Assembly: GCA_963682055.1 (NCBI GenBank)
Contig: OY821740.1
Coordinates: 14,408,814 to 14,472,813 of the forward strand
DNA length: 64,000 bases
Direction: 5' to 3'
Source: Primula veris
Lineage: Eukaryota; Streptophyta; Magnoliopsida; Ericales; Primulaceae
The notes beneath the pieces were generated by a model. It did no database searches and was not told where the DNA came from. It saw only the letters and a program-made list of their open reading frames with translations. This document shows, in pieces, positions 56,732 to 64,000 of this stretch. Position numbers and translations under genes: made by a program. Position 1 is the stretch's first letter. The number at the start of each line of letters is the position of its first letter.

Positions 56732-58092
56732 ATGAGCTCAACATGGTCCTCGGATCAATTGTAAGCTACTTTTATCTCTTCTATATAAAATATTTATATT
56801 GTTCATATAATTCATTAATTCTAACAATTTGGAATAGAAACTTTTAGATCAATTAAATCCAAAATTTATGTTTCATCAAGTAAATTTTGCTTGGTTTTAA
56901 TTTTTGATTCTCCATTTAATTGGCTCTAATTTAGAAGTAGTTTTAGATTTTCTTTTACTGTTTTTATACAATTGAAATAGAATAAGTTTTTCAAATGGGC
57001 AAATGATGAACATAACATCTATTTGGGTGGATTAACTATGAGGCTTCCAAATCGAGATTAAAAAAGCTCATGCAAGGCATGGAATGTTATGATAACAAAC
57101 ATTTCCCCTTTCTTATTTAGTTTATACTAATTTGAAATACAAATTTGTATAAATTGATTTAGTTTAAAGAGTTAAATTATTTAAAGTTAGCTCTTGTGAG
57201 GGGCTTTAATCTCTGGGTTAATGCCACTTATCCGTTTAAGTGCTAGATTCAATGGTAATTTTGGATATGATCAATAAGATATTAGCAAATAGTGATGCTG
57301 AAATTTCAAATATAAATTTGTGAGAATGTATTTAAGCTGTCTTCATGTTGATTTGGTTTTTAATTCATGAGCTTTGCAACTTTTAATGTCTTAAAAACAT
57401 GGATTGTGAACACCTAGTTTATGTATCTCTATTTGGTTTTGAAATGGCCCGACTCCATAGTTGTGCTTGTAGAATTTGTCCGACCGTAGCACATACTTTA
57501 GAATAAAGGACTTGATTCCATGTTATATTTTTATTTGATTGTTAATTTTATAATTTGCTACATCTCGTTCTTCTACCAGATTAAGATAGCCAAGATTACC
57601 TACAGAGACACGTGGGAAAGTGATTTTTCATTCGACTACTGTTGGGAGATTTTACGAACTGAACCGAAATGGATTTTGCAAAAATAACAAGTAAAGACGG
57701 AAAAAAAAAGAGGTGCTTGTGATTCCCAAACAGCTCCGGCGACTATTAACATAGGAGATGAAGTTACAATAAACCCGGATGAGTGTAAACAACCACCGGG
57801 AAGGAAGACTCTAAAGGCGAATGAAATTAAAAGAAAATACAAAAAATAAAAATTTGCATTGTTTGTGAAAGTTGTAACTAGTTTAAAAGAAGACCGAAAA
57901 CAACAACACGGTGAAAAGATGGAAAAAATCGATAAACTTGCACAAATCGAAGAGAAAAAAGTTATTTTGATAGAGAAGAGGTTGAATAAAGAAGAAAGGG
58001 ATAAGGTTATGTTGATAGATATGAGTGGATTGGATGCGGTGGCACAAAAGTACTTTCAGAAACGTCGACTTGAAATTCTACAAAATATGTAG
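56732..58092 (+). pseudogene. PIF/Harbinger ORF1 (NAM-associated, Myb-like) remnant
   Basis: A short start (MSSTWSSDQ, 56732) is followed by decayed sequence. From about 57600 the frame encodes FDYCWEILRTEPKW, then a stop, then PPGRKT, then another stop before 57859. The last 77 codons are charged and helical and end VMLIDMSGLDAVAQKYFQKR. This order (CW..L...PKW, PPGRK, coiled coil, MD.SGMD...YF) is that of the NAM-associated C-terminal domain carried by the accessory protein of plant PIF/Harbinger elements. In-frame stops show it is dead. A transposase fragment lies just downstream on the other strand. Confidence 0.6.
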
Positions 58093-58459
58093 ATATATCA
58101 AGGATTATGCAGTTAACTACTAATATTTTGGTTAGCTTTTTGGCTATAACATGGTGAACTGTGAAATATAAGACACTTCACAAACTTATTTTGGTTAGTT
58201 TTTTTGTGTCAATTAGGCCTATTATAAATGTAGAATATTTTGGTTAACAACATATGAACTATAATCCGAATGAGTAATATTTTGGCAACTAATGTATATT
58301 TTGGTTAGTAGCTTGTATCAAGAAGCGACTCTTTTTGTAAGCGACTCTTTTTATAACAGTCTATGAACTATGATTCGAATGAGTAATATTTTGATAACTA
58401 ATGTATATTTTGATTAATAGCTTGTATCAAGTTGTGGTTTTTTTTTTCTATATTTGGAG

Positions 58460-58740
58460 ACTTCTTTAATGTCGTACTAGCGTTATTTATTGTTTGAACA
58501 AAGTATGGCTCATGTTGTTCTACAAATGTAAAAATACGTTGAAAGAGCTCCTTATTCATACGAAACCTCTTTCTAAATGTCTTCGCAGGATATACCGGTG
58601 AATCGGCGAATAGTCGTTGAATATTTGTCGGTGAACTCGCAAAATATTTCTCCTAATGAATCTACGGGGATTTACACTATTGGTTTGTATTAGACGATAA
58701 ATCCTCAATGTGAGCAACAACTGCTATTAATTCTATATCA
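58460..58740 (-). pseudogene. Harbinger transposase N-terminal fragment
   Basis: On the minus strand, FRKRFRMNKELFQRIFTFVE followed by HEPYF is the start region of plant Harbinger transposases (PF04827 family). It is preceded by residues with in-frame stops and breaks off before the DDE catalytic core. Convergent with the ORF1 remnant, it marks one decayed PIF/Harbinger copy whose ends I could not find. Confidence 0.65.
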
Positions 58741-58799
58741 TCAACGTAGGAAAAAAATAAGATAAATGTTAAATATTGAGGTAGACATGACAAAATTTT

Positions 58800-60120
58800 A
58801 AAAAATATCAATATATGATTATATATATAATATGGTATAAGATATTGACATTGCAGTTTGTTTTGAGTTCAATGAACTTGTTATAAATATTGGCAGCAAA
58901 AAAAACTTTACCCGTTAAAAACTACCCGTTGTAAAAAAAGACAACAAGGAAATTGTGATAGTAGCGTATCAATATTTGTCTTGCAATTGAAAAACATAGC
59001 CGTTACATGGGTGTTAGCTCCTTACCGCTGCTACTTTTTACCCCTAACCCCCAATTTACCGCTGCTAATATATATATATATATATATATATATTATTTAA
59101 AGAGAGGATGTTCAGAGGCGCGGTGGTTGAGCATTTACTTCACTGCTAACCCTCTCTATAACACTAGTATTTACTTACATCTATTTCAGAGTTTTGAGAA
59201 AAGTGTAGTGAGAAAATATAGGCTTAACCATTTATTTATGGTATTGCTTATTGTTTTTATAAAAAATAAAGCAGTTACTACTAATACTAAAAGAGATGAA
59301 AAAACATCATTATCACAACATAATCCACTTGCAATTTTATACTATAGTTATAATGTTCAGTGTGCTGTTTATCTAAATCATGGGTGTACGAAAAATGATT
59401 CATTTGATTTACAACCTTTACTAGAATTCTTTTTTTCTTCTTGTAGTATTTGTTTACTGTCTTTGTTTTTGAACTTTTTTGCTATTGTTTAAAGTTGTAC
59501 CAAAAGTTTGCTATAACTCACACAGTATATCTACTATCTAGAGTAAAACATTATGAATATATATAATAAACTAAAATAAATTCTCTGACATGAAAGTAAA
59601 ATATTGAAGACCAAGTTCAGAAATTCGCTGAAAGTATTGTGGAGTAGATACTTTTATTAAGAACTTTATTAGTATCAGTAGCTTGCGAATGAACTATTTA
59701 GTCAGAATAGGTACTGCTTTACTGTCAAGTGTCAACTAGATTAATCAGAAGCAGTACTTTAACACCTACTAGTGTTTTTTTTTTAATAATTAATAACTTT
59801 TTTTTTTTTATGGAGCGAATTGATCAAATCCTGATGTTGAGCATGGTATACTCGTATATCAACTATTTGGACCAATCAATTTTAGTTAGTTTGAGTGTGA
59901 GATTAAAGTATTATTTAATCTAACAATCTAGTGTTTCCAAAAGTCTGTGAAGGGTGGGGGAGCCTTGTGAAGAAAGTGGTTTCTTCGTAATCACACTTCT
60001 TAATAGGGAGTAATTCTTATTCATTATCTCAAAAAGAATTTTTTTAAAAGTACACGTGTCAACCAGATAAGCGCAAGTGGAAATCACGTGCAGAGTTCAA
60101 CTTTTTCACTTCTCAGTGTT
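58800..60120. other. AT-rich intergenic region with a (TA)n tract at 59068-59092
   Basis: A frame at 59007-59492 is open but low-complexity, runs through the TA tract and shows no domain. I do not call it a gene. Nothing else is recognised. Confidence 0.4.
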
Positions 60121-60166
60121 TCATTTTACGAGCGGGAAAATTAAAATTAAACTTTAAATTTCAAAT

Positions 60167-60174
60167 TATAAAAT
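60167..60174 (+). promoter_or_regulatory. TATA-box candidate for the SAP-like gene
   Basis: TATAAAAT is followed at a suitable distance by a pyrimidine-rich stretch (CTCTTTTTTCACTTCACTTTCTC) typical of plant transcript leaders. A leader intron may begin at 60339 (CTCAG/GTGTTT) and end just before the start codon. Confidence 0.4.
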
Positions 60175-60423
60175 AAAACTCCACCCACTAACTTAACAAA
60201 CCAATTTCATTCCAAAAAAATTTCAAAATTCCCCCTCTTTTTTCACTTCACTTTCTCTTTCTATCAAAAATATTTATTAAAATTCCCTTAATTAAAGACC
60301 TTGATTCCGTTATGTGATGTCCCCTATCTCATTCTCAGGTGTTTTATCATTTTTTTACTTCATTTAATTTAATTGTCTTAATTTCTATGGGTATTAGTCA
60401 TTTTGTGCTTTTTTTTTTTGTGG

Positions 60424-60880
60424 AAAAATCAGAGACCATCCATTTAAAATGGTATGTTTATTGTGGGTTTTGATCAGTTTATCATTTTTTTGTTTGATAA
60501 ATCAGAGACGGATATTCATTTAAATTGTTGAATTTTTTGTGGGTTTTGAGAAAATGATATGGTTAGTTATTAGTATTATTTATTTATTTTTGAAGCTATT
60601 TTAGTTTCTTTAGGTTTTAATAAGTCTGTATTTTGTTCTTTTAAAAAAAATAAAAATAAAGAATGTTTAACTTTTTCAGTTTAAATTACATTATCTATTT
60701 ATTTTGTAAAAAAGCAGAGATGGATAATGTTGTACCGTCTTTCGGGTTAAATCATTATGCATTTTTCTTGAAAATCCAAGGCATATATTCATTAAAATTG
60801 GTGAATTTTATATTTCGGTTGTAATCAGTTTTTTTTTTATATGTATAATGAAAAGCAGAGATGGATATTCATAGTATGAA
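60424..60880. repeat. degenerate repeats around an AG acceptor, ending at the start codon
   Basis: Five related words occur at about 60424, 60498, 60708, 60769 and 60851. Each has T-rich sequence, then AAATCAG or AAAGCAG, then AGAxGGATATTCATT or a variant. The last contains the real start (AGATGGATATTC). They look like repeated copies of a 3' splice site with the beginning of its exon. Confidence 0.5.
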
Positions 60881-63800
60881 GCGGAAGGAACTCCAAGCAT
60901 TATGCAAAAAGCATAAAATACCAGCAAATTTGACTAATATTGAAATGGCGAACCGACTCGAATCTCTACTCAAGGTTTCCCCTTCTAAAACCCTTTCTAT
61001 TTCACAATTATTTAAAGAACATTTCTTGTTTAGTTTTGTTTAGGAAGTTTAATCTGTTTTGGAATTAGAAGTTTTTAGTGAAATGTTGAAATTAGGAACA
61101 TTTACAACACCCGAGTAAATTAGTTTGTGTTATCACTGGAATTAGCAGGAAATGTCACGATTCTGAGTTGACCATTTCTTTTTTTTGATAGAAATGCTTA
61201 TTATTATTGAATAACAATGTGCGGAAGTGCATAGCTTGATTGACCTTGGAACATGATCCATTGGGCTAAGCAAAATAAAATTTACAAAGCCACATAAGTG
61301 TCTCGATGTCCACTCTCGAGAAAAATCACACTACATCTCCTACCTTAGACATGCGATACATTTGAACCAAAAGATGTATAATACAAATAAAAAATCTCAA
61401 CTATCTCAAATATAGAGCACTGAGTTGACCCTATTAAGGAATTTTCCTCTTTTTTTTTTTGTAAGAATTTATACCATATTTTCTGCAAAAAAAAAGTTGT
61501 TTAGGAGTTGAACTCACTTGGGAAGGAGAAGTCGTTATTGGAAAATTGATTAATGAAACCCGTGTTGGACCTTATTAACATTTTTTTTGTGACTCTTCTG
61601 ATTGCCTTCTGTCTTACTAATGAATATACTTTTATTTACTTGAAAATTAAGTCTTCTGGAGTTATCTCTGCCTATTGGAATTGTAGTCTTTGAAGGAAAT
61701 GTGAAGTAAGAGAGGGAGTTGATATATTTTCGTAGATTTTAGTTTTTGAACTGGGTAATAAGTAATATATTTTTTAAACCGTTAAAATTCCAATTTAACT
61801 TAGCTCTGACTTTTTAAGCAAAACTTCAAGTAAATTTCAATTGTGGACAGTAGTAAACTTAACTAACCTATAGTTGGTTACTTGGTTAACAAGCTAGTTT
61901 TTTTTATTAATAACTTTTGAAGTGTATTCTCCTGTCCCTAGATCTAGAATTCTTGTTCGTTTCCTCGGCTTTCTTACGACAATTTGTGTGTATGCACAAG
62001 ACGTTTCCAATTTGATGTCCAATCTAGAACTAGAGTTTGTTTGAGAAAAAGATTAGTACTGGGAATGCAATAGGTCATACTTGTTTGAGTTGCCTGTTTT
62101 GGGAGTAAGAACACTCAGCATGACAATATAAACTTGTAGAGGGCTTGAATGCTATCATTTATTCTCCCCCTTTCCGAATGTTTACCACTACAAAATCTAT
62201 GCAAAGCCATTATTTATTTTTTGACTTTGTTTGTTTTGAAACTTTAATTTAATCCTAAATTTGAGATGGCATTGAAACTAGTTCTACACGTTCAAGTTGT
62301 CAGTTGAGAATAATATATCTGATTTAGGTGAATTAAATCTTATCAATTAGTAGATACTTGCAGTTTGTATTTCATGTGCAAGCTGCACCGATGTCAACTT
62401 TATTCTGTTCATCACATTATAAAAAAGGTGTTGTTTTTCTTAATTTAATCTTGTGACGAAACTTAATTAAATCTTCTGAGCTTCTGTTTTTCTAATTGTT
62501 ATTGAAATAAGATACATGAATTCAGATATAGTGATTTTTTTGATTTAATTTATTTTCCATCCTAAATTCAGGAGAAAGAGAAACCCATAGCAAAGGGCAA
62601 ATCTTGTATAAGAAGCACAGGAGAAGAAGCTAGTCAAAATGATTCCGACCATTCCAAGAAGCTGTCTAAGAAGGTCAGATTTAGCCCTGAGAATGAAACA
62701 TTTGAGTTTCTGGCATCAGAAATAAAACCCGGCGAGAGGGCAAGAAGAGAGAGGGCAAGGAAGAGATCTATGATTAGACAAGTAGAGGGAATTCAGGGAA
62801 TTGTTACAGAAGATGATGTGAATAAACCAGTCAGGGAAACTAAGTCCAAGATAAATAAGGTTACGACAAACAGGGTTAAAAGGTCACAGAAATCTGTAGC
62901 TTTTGAGAGTGTTTCTATGGCAGAAACTAGAATGTCGACAAGGACTTCAAAGATCAAAGAAGTGGAGAAGAAAGAGGAGGTGGTAGATGATGGACTTTTG
63001 TGGAAGAATCAATCAAAAAGAACCACAAGAAATAGGGGTATGCACATGGTGAATAGAGCTTCTGATTCTATGGAAAATAAGGGAGTTATAGAAGATGGAG
63101 TTGCCGACGTTGAAGTGGTTAGAAGGGGAAGAAAGAAAAGGAAGCAGGAACAGTTGGTAGATGATACAAACATTATAGGCACATCATCGAAAACTGAATG
63201 CGAGCTTGAAGTGGTTTTAGAAATAGAAGAGCCTTTAAGGCGTTCTAGTCGATTTAGTAATAGAAGGCAATCTGTGGTTCCCAAAACTGAGAATATAAGC
63301 ACTGTCAAGGATAAAACTAAGAACAACACCTTGTTTCAAGGGGGTATGTCTTTTAAAGATAATGCAAAGCCCAAGAGAAGTTCCTCTAGGCTGAAGTCTG
63401 TTGCGGTTTCCAATGAAGTAGTTGCTGAAAAAGTCATAAAAATTAAGCCTGGGAATAGAAAAAAAGACCTTGTGTTTGAAAAACAAAATCTTGTGCTTGT
63501 TGAGGGTGAGAGAGAAAAGAATATCTTGAAGAGAAGATTTTCTGTGGAACAAAATGCTACGAGAAAATCTTCTAGGCGTAAGTCAATTGTCGCTTCTGAT
63601 AAAAATCTTGCTGAAAATGTCAAAAAGCATAAGCCCACCGTTGGTAGAAAAATGGATATGATATCAGGAGAAGACGAAGATGCTTTGATGAAGGGTTCGT
63701 CCGTTGTTGTAGAGCTTCCTAGAAAATCAAAGCGTCATGATGCTAAAGTAAAGAAGGCCTTGGCAACAGATAGAACTGGTGAAGCTGTAAATAGTAAAAT

Positions 63801-64000
63801 ACTTTCGAGAAAATCCAAAGAAGTTCATGCACAATCTTTACCACTAGAAGAGAGTACCGCAGCTGTCGTAAGTGACAGTGATCATGTAATGAACAACACA
63901 GGAGTATTATGCGATAATCTTGAAGACAAGGATGTTTTTGAAGAAACGGAAGGCTTTGTAGGAGTATCTGGTATTTCTGGTTTAGAGGTTGTATTAAATA
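60861..64000 (+). CDS. SAP-like, basic repeat-containing protein, 5' part (continues past the window)
   Basis: Exon 1 60861-60974 encodes MDIHSMKRKELQALCKKHKI and 18 more residues, a SAP-like N-terminus found in a group of plant nuclear proteins. The donor is AAG/GTTTCC. Exon 2 starts at 62572 (AATTCAG/GAG), in phase 0, and is open for 476 codons to the window end, so at least 514 residues are present. Exon 2 is rich in K, R, S and E with no membrane segment. KKVRFSPENETF (71-82) is its best-conserved-looking stretch. Serine/arginine motifs recur: RSSR 262, KRSSSR 306, RKSSRR 369 and RKSKR 422. It is probably nuclear and DNA- or chromatin-associated by analogy with SAP proteins; the function is unknown. 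The single intron (1.6 kb) holds nothing recognised. The reading frame is clean and unlike the decayed neighbours, so I take it as a living host gene. Confidence 0.82.

Noticed and set aside
59007..59492. 161-codon open frame
   Set aside because: It runs through a (TA)n tract, is low-complexity and AT-driven, and has no domain or start context.

Overview
This is nuclear DNA from a flowering plant, probably a eudicot. It is AT-rich, genes are sparse and carry GT-AG introns, and plant transposons (Tat and Copia LTR elements; hAT, Stowaway, Harbinger and CACTA-type non-autonomous elements) are layered on each other. Nothing seen fixes the species.

Region 1 (about 3.5-31.6 kb) is a tandem array of four same-strand copies of a cytosolic-type HSP70 gene, each with its own flanks. 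Copy 1 (4684-6228) and copy 3 (19506-23052) are pseudogenes. Copy 2 (10642-13734) and copy 4 (27793-30676) are open, with the single conserved HSP70 intron; they encode about 626 and 623 residues. All copies lack the C-terminal EEVD tail. A decayed, out-of-frame remnant of that tail lies just past the stop codons. Comparing copies dates several insertions, because empty sites survive in paralogues: a 492-bp MITE with a tRNA-like core, a 140-bp CACTA-like MITE, a 184-bp hAT MITE and a 941-bp solo LTR.

Region 2 (31.6-39.95 kb) holds no gene I can support. It contains a hAT MITE, a 2.4-kb Harbinger-like element with a modular minisatellite, and a Stowaway MITE.

Region 3 (39.96-55.51 kb) is a nest. 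A hAT-like non-autonomous element carries a 15.1-kb Tat-lineage (Retand-like) Ty3/gypsy retrotransposon with TATAT target duplications and LTRs differing at 5 of 538 positions. The retrotransposon has an open pol, a gag broken by a truncated gag-only Copia-type element, a two-module tandem repeat, and a four-exon antisense gene (51360-53911, minus strand) whose introns can be placed precisely. Its polypurine tract and the first bases of its 3' LTR appear to have been lost by a short-homology deletion.

Region 4 (55.5-64 kb) has a decayed PIF/Harbinger transposon (NAM-associated ORF1 on plus, transposase fragment on minus). The 5' part of a real host gene then starts at 60861 and runs off the window: a SAP-like N-terminus followed by a long basic region with repeated RSSR-type motifs.

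The best candidates for new biology are the tail-less HSP70 lineage with a possible alternative N-terminal exon, the spliced antisense gene of the Tat element, and the palindromic repeats in the nested Copia-type LTR.
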